From NCBI GenBank assembly GCA_947650365.1, contig OX393549.1, positions 38,459,098 through 38,523,097 of the forward strand: DNA of 64,000 nt, written 5' to 3'. Shown piece after piece: positions 23,384 through 35,810 of the stretch (position 1 is its first letter; the number at the start of each line of letters is the position of its first letter). The position numbers and the translations under genes are program-made. Origin of the DNA: Chamaelirium japonicum (lineage: Eukaryota; Streptophyta; Magnoliopsida; Liliales; Melanthiaceae). Below the pieces are notes generated by a model, which was not told where the DNA came from, ran no database searches, and saw only the letters and a list, made by a program, of their open reading frames with translations.

Positions 23384-26300
23384 ATGGTCGGTATCGGCGA
23401 TGCTATGGTTGTTCCCGTCACTATGCCTTTTGTTGAGTCAAATACAGTCCAACAAGGCAACCAGGAGAATGTCACCACGAATGCTAATGTTTCGGCATCC
23501 GAGGAGGCCCCTGCACTACGTGTCTACACTAGGCGCAAGAAGACTACTTCAGTTCTACCTGAAGTCGAAACCGAGGGAGATATCCTATGCACTAAGGAAC
23601 TCGGGGTGAGAGACGAAGTAATCTTCAATCCAGATGGTCATGTGGACGCTGTTGTTCATCATGACTATGTCTCGGAAGACGACGTTGAGACTCTCGAGGC
23701 ACGCCAGGAAGTTCGCCCAAATTCTACTAACTCCACGATGACTAAACTTGAGGAGGAAGTACGACAAATAAGCCAACTCATGGCTCAGATGGTCCAGACA
23801 ATGGCAGAAAAGGATCGTCAAATCAACAGTCTTCTCAAAAAAATGGATACTAAGGAAGAGGCTTTGGTTCCTGCAACAACCAAGGCCCTCCCCACGACTA
23901 CTCGGACTTTGATGCCGCCGATGATCACTTCTCCAGAGATAGGTGCAATCATGCCTACATCTTCACCTATGACTGTTGAACAATTACAGTCTATGGTCGC
24001 AAGTATGATCCAAGCAAGGGGAGACGGATTTTCTAAGTCCACAGTAGGGTACACCAAGCCTTACTCCCAACGTATCCAAGACTTACGCTTTCCGGCAGGA
24101 TACAACCCACCCAAGTTCCAGCAATTCGAAGGAAAAGGCAATCCAAAGCAACATATTGCCCACTTCATAGAAACTTGTAACAATGCTGGCACTTATGATG
24201 ATGAAATGGTCAAACAATTCGTTCGGTCTATCAAAGGGACCGCATTCGAATGGTATGTAGACCTCACTCCGGGGTCTATCGATAGCTGGGAACAATTAGA
24301 ACGGGAGTTTCTCACTCGGTTCTACAGCACTCGGCGTGTGGTGAGTATGGTGGAACTTACTGCTGTCAAGCAACGCAAAGATGAGAAAGTCATAGACTAT
24401 ATCGATCGATGGAGAAACCTTGCTCTCAACTCACGGGATCGACTCTCCGAGTCTTCAGCAATAGAGATGTGCATTCAAGGAATGCATTGGGGATTACTCT
24501 ACATTCTCCAGGGAATCAAACCCAGCTCCTTTGAAGAGTTGGCCACACGAGCTCACGATATGGAGCTTAGCTTGGCCACTCACGAAGATTCCAAGCCAAG
24601 GGACTTTTCGAAGTCTAAGGCAGACGGTAAAGAAAAAATGTCAGCTCCAAAAGCAAAACAAACAAATGTTGTAAACATTGCTTCTTCTTCCAAACCTTTG
24701 AAGATGAAAGAAAAACCAGACAACACCAAGCCTACTACTGAGTCTTCACAGCAAAGGCCACCCCGGATGACTTTAGAAGAGCTCCAAGCGAAGAAGTATC
24801 CCTTTCCAGACTCAGAAGTTTCAGCTATGTTTGACCAACTCTTGGAGGAGAAGATGATCGAAATACCTTTATCCAAGAGACCAGAAGAAGCAAATAGAGT
24901 TGATGATCCTTTATATTGCAAATATCATAGGGTCGTGAGTCACCCTATCGAAAAATGTTTCGTGTTCAAAGAGAAAATCATGTCGTTGGCACGTCAAGGA
25001 AAGATTGAGTTGCCTTCAGATGAGATAGTCGCAACTAACATGACATCCATTGTCTTCGGTTCTCTCCCACCAGTTCAAATTCCAGCAGCAAGGAAGAGGC
25101 TAGTTTTCAAGATAAAAACTTCAGCCCTCCTCAACAAGCAACATTCTTCAGTAAGGAGGCATATGCATGTTACTCAGGTTGCAAGCTTGGGGGCACCAGA
25201 ACTCAGAATCCAGATGCGCAAAAATCAGATCAAGAGTCGTGAAAGTCTACCAACGAAAGAAGCCCCCTTGCCTCCAAAAGAGAATGACTATTCCCTTGAA
25301 AAAGAGAATTCGGAACAGAAGGACGGATGGACCTTGGTGGTTCGAAATAAAAGAACCCCTCGAGCCCCTCTCCGTAAAGTCTCTCCCATAATCTATGATA
25401 AGTCTAAGAGAGAAAAGACTTACGTCAAGAAGTCTTTAAAGAAGAAAGGCCAAAAGAAAAGTATGCCTAAAGTTGTTACAGTCAATGATGAAGAAATACT
25501 ACATCAAGCCGTCCGGCGACCTCTTACACTAAGAGACTTCATTCCTGAAGATTTCTTCGAAAATGATTTATCCTCTTCGTCAACTTGCTATACGGCAGAA
25601 GTCCATGAGAAAGAATCAAATGAGGAACTAACTCTTCAGCCTCCAGAAATGTCAGATAATATACCTCCTGTTGAGCCGATAGAAGGAGACCTCGCAGCTA
25701 CTTCTGATGAAGCTATGTTACATTTGCCACTTATAGAGGCTTTCCATCTTTCGGAAGATGCACGCCACGCTATGGCTGCGGCATTAACCGACCCAGAAAG
25801 TTATCAAGTGAAGACTAATGAAGAAAAATCAGTCCAATGTGATATGACTATCTCCTTCTCTGACGAAGATTTGCAGCTGGGAGCACGGTTGCACAACCGA
25901 CCTCTTTATGTTTCTGGTTATATCAATGAAAAACCAGTAACTCGCATATTGATAGATGGCGGATCGGCTGTCAATATCATGCCTAGTCAAACCATGAAGG
26001 ACTTGGGCATAAAAAGTGATCAACTTTCCAAAAGCAAATTGGTCATTCAAGGCTTCAACCAAGGGGCACAGTCAGCTGTCGGCATCATACGCTTGAAGTT
26101 GTCAATCGGAGAACTTGACACTATGACTCTGTTCCATGTCATAGACTGTCAAACCTCTTATCGACTCTTACTTGGAAGACCTTGGCTACATATGAATAAA
26201 ATAATGCCTTCAACATTACATCAATGTTTCAAATATCACCAAGGGGGCATTGAGAAGTGCGTTCTGGCAGATGATAGACCATTTAATGAAGCAGAAGCTT

Positions 26301-29300
26301 ATCTCGCCGACGCCAAATTCTACCACAGTAAAGGCTCTGTTATCAAGGAAACGTCACCCAACAAAGCTACAAATTCTCTCCAAGAAACAGAGGCAAAAGA
26401 AGTGACTCCATCAGTCAGGGTCTCTCCAAATCCTCCAACCCAACGTCATACGATGTTTGGTGATTGCGAATGTGACGAATGCCTTGAAGAGGCTCTGGAA
26501 TTGGAATACGAAGATGATGAAGATCGGCGAAGGAAAAACAAGAAGTCATCACAACAATCTCTCAAACAAAGATATGAGAACGGTGACCCAGAAGTAGGTT
26601 TACTTGGCCAACCTTCAGGGAAATTCGATTTTTATGTCCTTTATCCGAAGAAATCAAACCAGCAAGCGGTGCCAGTTCAAATGAAGAGTATAAAAGGAAA
26701 ACAGAAGGTTAATAAATATCCTACAAAAATGGCTGAATCTGCTCCGGTGTTAAGTTTCGTACCACAGAGAGGCCGAAAGATAGGACAGCCACCATTCACT
26801 CCTATGCATACAAAGCCATCCACCTCTTTTACAGATGCTAATTTGGTCACTTTAAAAGAAGACTTTGTATTGCCGCTGCACAGCCTAACATCAGCTACTA
26901 ACTCTGGCGACTCCACATTCAAACCAGAAGGAACATGGGGAAGCGAAGCATCAAGTCTCCTGAGCAAAGCTGGATTCACTCCAAAAGATGTTGAACGTTT
27001 AGGTACATTACCACCACGAACAGCCCCTTACGGTTTAACTAAAACCCAAGAGCGGCTCTTCTTGGCTGGAGAAAATATACCACAAACTCGACCTGGCATT
27101 GGAGCCAAGCAAATCCCCATTGTGCTCAAAACAAGCGCAAAAGAAACTATGTCCGCAAACTTCATTGAAGCCCAAGAGGAAGAAGACTATACAAAAGCTT
27201 TATATGATGCAGATGATGACACAGTAGAAAAGAAGTATCTCGGTAACACAGATGAAGACTTTCAGACATTGTCTAAGTCAGCAAAAAGAAGGCGACGACG
27301 TGCAAAGAAGAAAGAAATACTCATGGCACAATATGAGATGCCCGATGTACATCACCAGTTAAAGCCAAATCAAACTTCAGTCTTTGAGAGGATAAAGAAA
27401 CCAAGAATCAGATCTGAAATCGTCAAAAATAATCATCCACGACAATCAGTCTTTGACAGACTTGAACTTGGTTTCGCAAAGCCCTCCCACCCACCCAGGT
27501 TTGCTCATTCTCGACATGCCAAAATCTCCTATGGTCACAGCGGGTCTTTTCAGCGACACAGTCTCACCTGGCATCGAGTTCCGCCTCTTCAGGATGCTCC
27601 TTTGACAATAAGTATCGATGCTACTTCTAACTCTACTACCAATTCAGCATGTTTGAACGCATCTTCTTCCTCTGGGTCGAATAAGAAAATCGTTGTATCT
27701 GTCAATCATATTTCTACTGAGTACATCGATTGCTCGTCTTCTTCTTCGGACAGTGACTTAGCTGATGCACCTCCAGTCCTTGAAGAAGGGGGGCAGTCCA
27801 CTGTGGATGATTTAAAAGAAATTAATCTTGGCACTGAAGAAGAACCACGACCGACATTCGTCAGTTCTCTCCTAACAACGAACGAAGAAGTCGAGTATGT
27901 CAAGCTTCTCCAAGAATACAAGGACGTCTTCGCTTGGTCTTATAAAGAAATGCCAGGTTTAGACCCCAAAATTGCTGTTCATCAGCTTGCCGTGAAACGT
28001 GGTGCTAATCCTATCAAGCAAGGCCAAAGAAGATACCGCCCAGAACTTATTCCACAAATTGAAGCCGAAGTGAACAAACTGATTGAAGCAGGGTTCATTA
28101 GAGAAGTTAAGTATCCTACTTGGATCTCTAGTGTTGTACCCGTGAAGAAGAAGAATGGGCAAATCAGAGTATGTGTCGACTTCAGAGATTTGAATAATGC
28201 ATGCCCCAAAGACGATTTTCCTTTACCAATCACCGAACTTATGGTGGATGCTACAATGGGATATGAAGCTTTATCCTTCATGGATGGCTCTTCAGGATAC
28301 AATCAAATCCGAATGGCACCAAAGGATGAAGAACTCACAGCTTTCCGCACGCCTAAGGGCATCTTTTGTTATAAAGTAATGCCTTTTGGACTGAAGAACG
28401 CAGGAGCTACCTACCAACGAGCCATGCAGCGGATTTTTGATGACATTCTTCACCAAAATGTAGAATGCTATGTTGATGATCTAGTCGTGAAGTCCAAACA
28501 AAGGTCTTCACATCTGGATGATTTGCGTGCTATCTTTGATAGATTAAGAAGGTATCAACTACGAATGAATCCGCTTAAATGCGCCTTTGGAGTTACATCC
28601 GGAAAATTCCTCGGTTTCATCGTAAGGCATCGAGGCATTGAGATAGACCAATCTAAAATTGATGCTATTCTCAACATGCCCGACCCTAAGTCACTTCATG
28701 ACCTTAGAAGCTTACAAGGTCACTTGGCTTATATCAGGCGATTTATCGCCAACCTCTCCGGGAGATGTCACCCTTTTCACCAGCTCATGAAAAAGGATGC
28801 TATTTTCAAATGGGATGAAGCATGTCAAAAGGCTTTCCAAGATATTAAGGACTATCTCTTGAAACCACCAGTTCTGACAGCACCCATTCCAGGGATATCC
28901 TTGATACTTTACATAAGCGCACGAGAACACTCTCTGGGGGCATTGCTTGCACAAGAAAATGAATTCGGAAAGGAAGTGGCTTGTTACTATTTGAGTCGTA
29001 CTCTTGTGGGGGCAGAATTACAGTATGCTCCTATAGAAAAGATATGCTTAGCCCTTATTTTTGCCACAAAAAAGTTAAGGCATTATATGTTGGCTCATAC
29101 TATTAAACTTGTATCTAAAGCAGATCCCCTCAAATATATTATGTCAAGACCTGTTCTATCAGGAAGACTAGCAAAATGGGCTCTACTCCTGTCAGAATTT
29201 GATATCATCTTCACCCCCCAGAGAGCAGTCAAAGGGCAAGCCTTAGCAGATTTCTTGGCTCATCACTCTATTCCTGCGGATTGGGAGTTAACTGAGGAAT

Positions 29301-31096
29301 TACCAGATGAGGAGGTCTTCTTTGTAAACATAATCCCTTCTTGGGAAATGTTCTTTGATGGAGCTGCAAAACGACAAGCTGCGGGGGCAGGGATTGTTTT
29401 CGTCTCGCCAAACTCCGAAACTCTCCCATACTCTTTCTCATTGGCAGAGCCTTGTTCAAACAACAAAGCCGAATACCAGGCATTAATTATTGGTCTTGAA
29501 CTCGCTCGGGACATGAAACTTCAAGGGCTACGAATTTATGGTGACTCCAAACTCATCATTCATCAAGTCTTGGGAGATTATGAAGTCAATAAGGAAGACC
29601 TCAAGTTTTATCATGAATATGCTCTTACTTTATTCAACAGCATCGAAGCAGCAAGCATTCAACATGTACCAAGAAGTTCGAATCAACAAGCTGATGCATT
29701 GGCGAATCTAGCAGCATCGCTTGCTATTCAAGACCTTGAGCAGTTAAATATTCCGGTTTGTCGAAGGTGGATACTCACTCTGGAAGATCAATTCAATCAG
29801 GCTATAGGTCAGAAAAATGAAGATCATTCCTATGTCATAGAAGAACAAGACTGGAGACAACCCCTTATTGATTACCTCGAGAGTGGCAAACTCCCTAAAG
29901 AAGTTAAACACAGAACTGAGATAAGAAGACGAGCCCCCAAGTTCTTGCATTTCAATGGCGAATTATATCGTCGAAGCTATGATGGTACACTTATGAGATG
30001 CTTGACCGGAGAAGACATCAAGTTTGCTCTCCAGGAGTCACATTCAGGTATATGTGGTACTCATCAGTCAGGGCCGAAACTTCACTTTCGTATCAAAAGA
30101 ATGGGATACTACTGGCCTACCATGGTTAAAGATTGCTTAAACTTCTCCAAAAAGTGTCATGCATGCCAAATCCATGGTGATTATATTCGTCAGCCGCCAG
30201 AACCACTTCATCCTACAGTCGCTTCATGGCCATTTGACTCTTGGGGACTTGACATAGTCGGTCCATTACCCAAATCTTCTAAGCAGCACCTTTATATTCT
30301 AGCGGCGACAGACTACTTTTCCAAATGGGCAGAGGCAGTCCCTCTCAGAGAAGTGAACCGAAATTCAGTCATGAATTTTATTCAAAATGATATCATCTTC
30401 CGATATGGAGTTCCTCGTTGCATCGTTACTGATAATGGCAAGCAATTCAAAAACGCTGCTATGGATAATTTCTGTGCTAAGTATAAAATCAAACAGAGAT
30501 GTTCTACAATGTATAATGCTCCCGCCAATGGTTTAGCAGAAGCTTTCAATAAGACCTTATGCAAACTCTTGGAGAAGGTGGTTTCTAAATCTAAAAGAGA
30601 CTGGCACGAGCGTATGCACGAGGCTCTATGGGCTTATCGAACATCGTTTCGCACTCCGACTCAAGCAACACCATATTCCCTTGTGTATGGAGTAGAGGCG
30701 ATTCTACCTCTAGAACTTCAAATTCCTTCTCTAAGAATTGCCATCCAAGAAGGTCTTACTACTGATGAAAATGCTCAACTCCGACTTGTGGAATTGGAAG
30801 CTCTAGACGAGAAAAGACTTGAGGCTCAGCAACGACTTGAATGCTATCAAGCTCGTATTTCTCGAGCGTTCAATAAAAAAGTTAAGCCTCGCTCTTTCCA
30901 AGAAGGGGACTTGGTCCTAGCAGTGCGACGTCCCATCATCTTGTCTCACAGAGCAGGAAAAAAATTTGATGCTAAGTGGGATGGCCCTCATGTCGTCAGA
31001 GAAGTCTATACTAATGGAGCATATCTACTTATGACACCAGAAGGAGGACAACTTGGCCCAATCAACGGCAAGTTCCTCAAGCGATATTATGCATGA
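23384..31096 (+). CDS. Tat-lineage gag-pol polyprotein
   Basis: The open frame extends 5' into the LTR, but the first ATG after the primer site is at 23384. Counting residues from 23243, there is a gag domain (YNPPKFQQFEG, about residue 288), a zinc-knuckle-like CKYH...H..C (about 560), and protease RILIDGGSAVNIM (about 900). Reverse transcriptase with YVDD (about 1743) is followed by RNase H, then a second RNase H with FFDGAA (about 2036) and YGDSKLIIHQ. Integrase has an HHCC-type zinc part (CHACQIHGD) and WGLDIVGPLP (about 2333). The second RNase H between RT/RNase H and integrase is the mark of the Tat lineage. The frame is uninterrupted, so the element looks whole. Its products would copy and insert the element. 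Confidence 0.92.
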   Translation: MVGIGDAMVVPVTMPFVESNTVQQGNQENVTTNANVSASEEAPALRVYTRRKKTTSVLPEVETEGDILCTKELGVRDEVIFNPDGHVDAVVHHDYVSEDDVETLEARQEVRPNSTNSTMTKLEEEVRQISQLMAQMVQTMAEKDRQINSLLKKMDTKEEALVPATTKALPTTTRTLMPPMITSPEIGAIMPTSSPMTVEQLQSMVASMIQARGDGFSKSTVGYTKPYSQRIQDLRFPAGYNPPKFQQFEGKGNPKQHIAHFIETCNNAGTYDDEMVKQFVRSIKGTAFEWYVDLTPGSIDSWEQLEREFLTRFYSTRRVVSMVELTAVKQRKDEKVIDYIDRWRNLALNSRDRLSESSAIEMCIQGMHWGLLYILQGIKPSSFEELATRAHDMELSLATHEDSKPRDFSKSKADGKEKMSAPKAKQTNVVNIASSSKPLKMKEKPDNTKPTTESSQQRPPRMTLEELQAKKYPFPDSEVSAMFDQLLEEKMIEIPLSKRPEEANRVDDPLYCKYHRVVSHPIEKCFVFKEKIMSLARQGKIELPSDEIVATNMTSIVFGSLPPVQIPAARKRLVFKIKTSALLNKQHSSVRRHMHVTQVASLGAPELRIQMRKNQIKSRESLPTKEAPLPPKENDYSLEKENSEQKDGWTLVVRNKRTPRAPLRKVSPIIYDKSKREKTYVKKSLKKKGQKKSMPKVVTVNDEEILHQAVRRPLTLRDFIPEDFFENDLSSSSTCYTAEVHEKESNEELTLQPPEMSDNIPPVEPIEGDLAATSDEAMLHLPLIEAFHLSEDARHAMAAALTDPESYQVKTNEEKSVQCDMTISFSDEDLQLGARLHNRPLYVSGYINEKPVTRILIDGGSAVNIMPSQTMKDLGIKSDQLSKSKLVIQGFNQGAQSAVGIIRLKLSIGELDTMTLFHVIDCQTSYRLLLGRPWLHMNKIMPSTLHQCFKYHQGGIEKCVLADDRPFNEAEAYLADAKFYHSKGSVIKETSPNKATNSLQETEAKEVTPSVRVSPNPPTQRHTMFGDCECDECLEEALELEYEDDEDRRRKNKKSSQQSLKQRYENGDPEVGLLGQPSGKFDFYVLYPKKSNQQAVPVQMKSIKGKQKVNKYPTKMAESAPVLSFVPQRGRKIGQPPFTPMHTKPSTSFTDANLVTLKEDFVLPLHSLTSATNSGDSTFKPEGTWGSEASSLLSKAGFTPKDVERLGTLPPRTAPYGLTKTQERLFLAGENIPQTRPGIGAKQIPIVLKTSAKETMSANFIEAQEEEDYTKALYDADDDTVEKKYLGNTDEDFQTLSKSAKRRRRRAKKKEILMAQYEMPDVHHQLKPNQTSVFERIKKPRIRSEIVKNNHPRQSVFDRLELGFAKPSHPPRFAHSRHAKISYGHSGSFQRHSLTWHRVPPLQDAPLTISIDATSNSTTNSACLNASSSSGSNKKIVVSVNHISTEYIDCSSSSSDSDLADAPPVLEEGGQSTVDDLKEINLGTEEEPRPTFVSSLLTTNEEVEYVKLLQEYKDVFAWSYKEMPGLDPKIAVHQLAVKRGANPIKQGQRRYRPELIPQIEAEVNKLIEAGFIREVKYPTWISSVVPVKKKNGQIRVCVDFRDLNNACPKDDFPLPITELMVDATMGYEALSFMDGSSGYNQIRMAPKDEELTAFRTPKGIFCYKVMPFGLKNAGATYQRAMQRIFDDILHQNVECYVDDLVVKSKQRSSHLDDLRAIFDRLRRYQLRMNPLKCAFGVTSGKFLGFIVRHRGIEIDQSKIDAILNMPDPKSLHDLRSLQGHLAYIRRFIANLSGRCHPFHQLMKKDAIFKWDEACQKAFQDIKDYLLKPPVLTAPIPGISLILYISAREHSLGALLAQENEFGKEVACYYLSRTLVGAELQYAPIEKICLALIFATKKLRHYMLAHTIKLVSKADPLKYIMSRPVLSGRLAKWALLLSEFDIIFTPQRAVKGQALADFLAHHSIPADWELTEELPDEEVFFVNIIPSWEMFFDGAAKRQAAGAGIVFVSPNSETLPYSFSLAEPCSNNKAEYQALIIGLELARDMKLQGLRIYGDSKLIIHQVLGDYEVNKEDLKFYHEYALTLFNSIEAASIQHVPRSSNQQADALANLAASLAIQDLEQLNIPVCRRWILTLEDQFNQAIGQKNEDHSYVIEEQDWRQPLIDYLESGKLPKEVKHRTEIRRRAPKFLHFNGELYRRSYDGTLMRCLTGEDIKFALQESHSGICGTHQSGPKLHFRIKRMGYYWPTMVKDCLNFSKKCHACQIHGDYIRQPPEPLHPTVASWPFDSWGLDIVGPLPKSSKQHLYILAATDYFSKWAEAVPLREVNRNSVMNFIQNDIIFRYGVPRCIVTDNGKQFKNAAMDNFCAKYKIKQRCSTMYNAPANGLAEAFNKTLCKLLEKVVSKSKRDWHERMHEALWAYRTSFRTPTQATPYSLVYGVEAILPLELQIPSLRIAIQEGLTTDENAQLRLVELEALDEKRLEAQQRLECYQARISRAFNKKVKPRSFQEGDLVLAVRRPIILSHRAGKKFDAKWDGPHVVREVYTNGAYLLMTPEGGQLGPINGKFLKRYYA

Positions 31097-31181
31097 AGAA
31101 AATCACTCTATATTGCAAATGATAGTCCTGATAGATGTGGGTGCCAACCTAGTTGGGATGCATATCGATCAGGGTGATGCA

Positions 31182-31220
<39 letters not shown>

Positions 31221-31416
31221 AAGGGAACTACGTGCGACTTGATCCCTTGAAAAAGGGTACGTAGGCAGCCTGAGGAAACCCCTCAGGTTCAGTCCAAACA
31301 AAAAAAAAAATATAATAACCCATATTCAGTAGAACAATCAAGAAGGAAATACCAGGAGAATTCATATTGCATAAATCTTAATGAAGTCTAAAAGGAAAAA
31401 GTACAAAGCTTATTAA

Positions 31417-34400
31417 TCAATATATCGAGCTTAAGTCACGAAGACGCTGCATAAGTTCCTCTCGTGCGCCATCAATAGCTAAGACAGAAGATGCCCCAGC
31501 TTCCTCTTGACCCTTGAGTTCGGTCAGTTCTTTCTCTTTTTCAGTCTTTTGTGCCTTCAGGGAGTTGAGGTAATCATTTTGTAAAGTCACGGCATCAGAA
31601 GCTGCAGCCAAACGCTTTTCGCAAGAAATAACCAACGCTTTAGCCTCCTCCAATGCTAAACGAGCAGAAGTTTCCTCTGACTTTGCTGTTGACAGTACAG
31701 AATCACCCTCATCCAAGAACTGGGAGAACGACTTCAAAGTCTCTTCTATCTTCGCTATATGGTCCGGACTAACAACAGCCTTTTCCTTGACAAACGATGA
31801 ACGTCGGTTATGATAAGTATGGCTGTCTTGAAGAAGCGATTCGATCTTTTCAACAAAGACAGAATCGTTCACTCCGAATTTTCGAAGACGATCACAAAAG
31901 ATAACACCCATACTGGCCCACCACTTCTCTAGTGCTGAGAATCCCGCTTGATGAAAAGGCTTCAGTGAGCAGTCTATGAATGACCTGCAGGGAACCAGCA
32001 TAATAGCAGCCAAAGAACGGTCCATCTCCTCAACTGAACCATGCACAAATCCAGTTGCCTCAGACATAGTTGGACTCATCCCAGCAATCGATCTCGGCTT
32101 CTTAAAAACAGGGACTTCTGCCTGAGCTTTCTGGCATACCAAAGAAGATTGAACTTCATGATCCACTGGTGTTGTGGAAGGACCTGCAAGCTCCTCAAAC
32201 ATAGAGTCACCCACTATTTCTTTTCTGGTCATCTCAACGGTTACTGATGCCTCGTGATTTTTTCCAACACCCTCATCTTGCAAATCCTGGAAAAATGGGT
32301 ATGTCGCTTCAAAGGCATCATCCTCCAATAATCCTTTGCCAATCACTTCAGTTAGATCATCATTAGGAATGCAAAGGCCGCCAGCTGAATATCCTATACA
32401 ACAAAGCGATAGGGTAAAACATACAGCAATCATTAATATTCAAAGGATTACAAAGGGGACAACTCATACCTGAAGTAGTAATATCAACACCTTGAGTTGC
32501 CATCTCAGCAGGAGAAGCTGCAACAAGAGCAGTCTCCAATATTTGATGCCTCGATCCAGTAGGGGACGTCGCAAGAGGATTAATGATCTCCCGAACAGAA
32601 GAACTATCCTCTGATGTTCTCGCCCTCTTCCTGGCACCTCTTTCATCTCCCTGTCGCTCGGAAGGCATGGCTGGAGGAACAGGACGCTCAGAAGTGCCAG
32701 AACAAGAAGACTCAACTTCTCTGTCAGATTCTGTTCGGCGATGGCACGCTCGTGAAGAACCAGGACGAGAGTTCTTTTGGAATCGAATCTCCGTCCTATC
32801 TCTCATGCCTTCATCTTTTTTGAACTCAAACGAGCTTTTCTCACTCGATTTCAGCATAGAAGAAGGATACATAGCCAATCGATTCTTGATTCCCCCTCTT
32901 ACTAAACTTGAATATGCTGAAGATACGCAGTCTCTGAGGTTTACTCCTTGTAACGGAAGAGCAAAACTAACTCCAGTATGCCTCTCACTGAATGTTAACC
33001 AATAACCAAACGCCAACTTTGGAGACACTTCTTCCTTATAAGGGATAGGTGTTCCAGGTATCGTTTGCATAAAACCTTGTTGACGAGAAAACCGATGAGG
33101 GCTATACTGTGCTATCTGTACTGTATTACCCCGACGGAATACAAGAAACCCTGGTTTACAACTCAACATTGAGAGGAAGATGGGGTATGGCATCTTGCCA
33201 TTATCATAAAAGATACCCTTTTCTCTATCAGGGATCGGCTTCCAAGCTTCATGGGCAAAACGAAAATCAGCTTCTCCCATAGTACGAAGAATCATCCTAG
33301 CGTCTTGAGCTGACCCTTCCCAAGGCTGATAAGCTGCCAGAGCACCAGATACTGATATGAGAAAAGGAAATCTCTTTTGCCGAAGATTCTTGGCAAATAT
33401 CCCTCTCGGAAAGTGAAGTCCAATCCACCCATATAAGTAGTGAAGGGGACAAAAGGAACTAGCCCGACCTAGCTCACCACTGAACTTGGGGCTTGTAGAC
33501 AGGCTGCTGTAAGTCCGCGTCAGACCATTGTAGAGTAAGCATAATATGGGAACAGCCAAATTGTATTCGGTACCTTTCACCATATTTACAGCTGGGATGA
33601 AAGTACCAGGACGAATCAAGTCACCACTCCAAGGCAGGGCGAACTTACAAAGAAAAAGAACAATCGCCGCAGACCTATAGACAATCTTCCCCAGAGTGCT
33701 ATTGGCTGACAATCCTAGCAAAACGTAAGGACTGGGTTTCGAGCCAGAAGGTCGTTTCTCTGGTGGCATAAGACTGATCGGCCTATTAATATCTCCTGAT
33801 TGGTCAAGTTTAGCTTTGGCTTTCCTTATGATATCAGTTTTCTGAGAATTAACAGCTCGAGGGTACCCACGAAACCAAAAATCAATCCAGTCACAATGCC
33901 GAACTCGGTCACTACGGCAAGATGCAGCAATAATTGCAAAAGCTTTGAAAAGATAGGAAAGTGCTGAAGGAGTATATACACAGTCGAAAAGCTCAAAGAG
34001 ATTAGGGACTCTCTCTTGGTAATATTCTCCACTCATGAGACAACCTGATATCTGGAAGAAGAAAAATGAAGAAAGTAAATTACACGTATGAATGTCGCTC
34101 AAATTCAATTTCAAGTATGAATATACCTGATAGATCTCCGACAAGGAAATCCCTATTTCCCCAATAGAAGTAAGGAATGTATTCGTTTCCGGACACCAGA
34201 GCTCACACAAAGCTCTATACATTCCATCAGGCCTACAATATTCATAACAAGCAGGTTCCAGCATAACAGATATGTTTCTAGTAGCCTCTCGGCCGCGCAA
34301 GGCTTCGAAGACTTCGTGCATCCATTCACTGAAACCATTGAGATACTGGACATCGCCACGACCTCGTATTTCGTCCCCCCATCGAGTGAATCTTGAAGCA

Positions 34401-34711
34401 ATTTTTGAAGCAATTTGAGGAATGGGAACCATTTCAGCCGTTGTATGATGATACGGAAAAGAAAGAATCGGAGCCTTTTCAAAACGGCTGATGGGTCCAG
34501 CGCTCTTCTCAGCCCCATGACTATCGTTGTCACAACTCTCGTGCTCAACGATTCTCAAGGTAGTCAAAGAGTTTGGGCCATTCTTTTTCAGAGTTGCCCC
34601 ATGCTGCTTGACTTTCGCATGAGGAAAAACAAGATAAGTGACCCCTCGTTCTTCTTCTTCTTCTAACCAACCATCTTCTGGCATAGCAATGTATTTCTCT
34701 GAAGTACTCAT
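31417..34711 (-). CDS. Antisense gene with plant-mobile-domain-like part and coiled coil
   Basis: Two long open stretches lie on the minus strand between the polyprotein and the 3' LTR: 34711 to about 32470, and about 32390 to 31417. An intron-like stretch (GTATGAG ... TTGTATAG) links them. A second intron-like stretch of about 75 bp lies near 34050-34125. The N-terminal part resembles the plant mobile domain (PMD) seen in MAIN/MAIL1 and in retroelements (ALCELWCPETNTFLTSIGEI, WIDFWFRGYPR). The C-terminal part is alanine-, glutamate- and lysine-rich with heptad-like spacing, a probable coiled coil ending RLRDLSSIY. Antisense reading frames are known in some Tat elements. The role is unknown. 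Assignment to PMD is by eye and moderate. Confidence 0.6.
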
Positions 34712-34904
34712 ACCTACACACAGAAGATTGCGTTAAAAGTTAGAATACATTTTGCAAAAGTTGACTATCGAAAAACATCAAAGATCGAAGATCATTGCAA
34801 AGGAAGGAAAGAAGATCAAGGAACAAGCAAAATAAAGAAAAGAATCCCGTTTCATGTAAAAGGGGAGTCAAAGGACGAGCTGTACCGTCATAAGTACCGC
34901 TGTC

Positions 34905-34907
<3 letters not shown>

Positions 34908-34964
<57 letters not shown>

Positions 34965-35020
34965 TTTTGGCCGACCCTGGGGATTGCCTGGCCGGCCCTG
35001 GTCAAACCTGGCCGGCCCTG

Positions 35021-35085
<65 letters not shown>

Positions 35086-35151
35086 ACCTGGTCAAACCTG
35101 GTCAATTCGGGTAGATGAATAGTCAAAGATTATCTAACATCATGCACGAGA

Positions 35152-35200
<49 letters not shown>

Positions 35201-35675
35201 TAAAAATGAGAGCAAAAAAAAATCGTTATTACGAAATCTTGAACTAAGGTTTCTAAAAACCTAGTCGATTCAAGTAGATGGGTAGTCAAAGATCATCTAG
35301 ATGCATGAAAGATGATCCAAGAATCAAATATCATATGATTCAAAAAGGTAAAGGAGGAGATCAAAGATCATTCTTGCAAAACCTTGAACTAGGGTTTCCT
35401 TTTTTTTAAAAGGGGCCCACAAAGATCATTGCAAAAGGAGAAACGAAGATCAGAGAGAAAGCAAAGCAAAGGAAAAGATCAAGATTATGATTACCTTGGA
35501 TGATTTGGTCGTCTACTTGCCGAAGGAATCAAGTTTGCGAGATGGTTTTTGCAAAATACCTTGAAGTAGGGTTTTTAGACCTAGCTTCAAGAAATACCGA
35601 AAAATAAGTTAGAAAAGGAGAGGAGACCCCTTTTTATAGACAAAGGGGGGTCAAAGGACGAGCTGTACCGCCGTC

Positions 35676-35756
<81 letters not shown>

Positions 35757-35810
35757 TTTGGCCGGCCCTGGAGGTTTCTGGCCGGCCCTGGTCAAACCTG
35801 GCCGGCCCTG

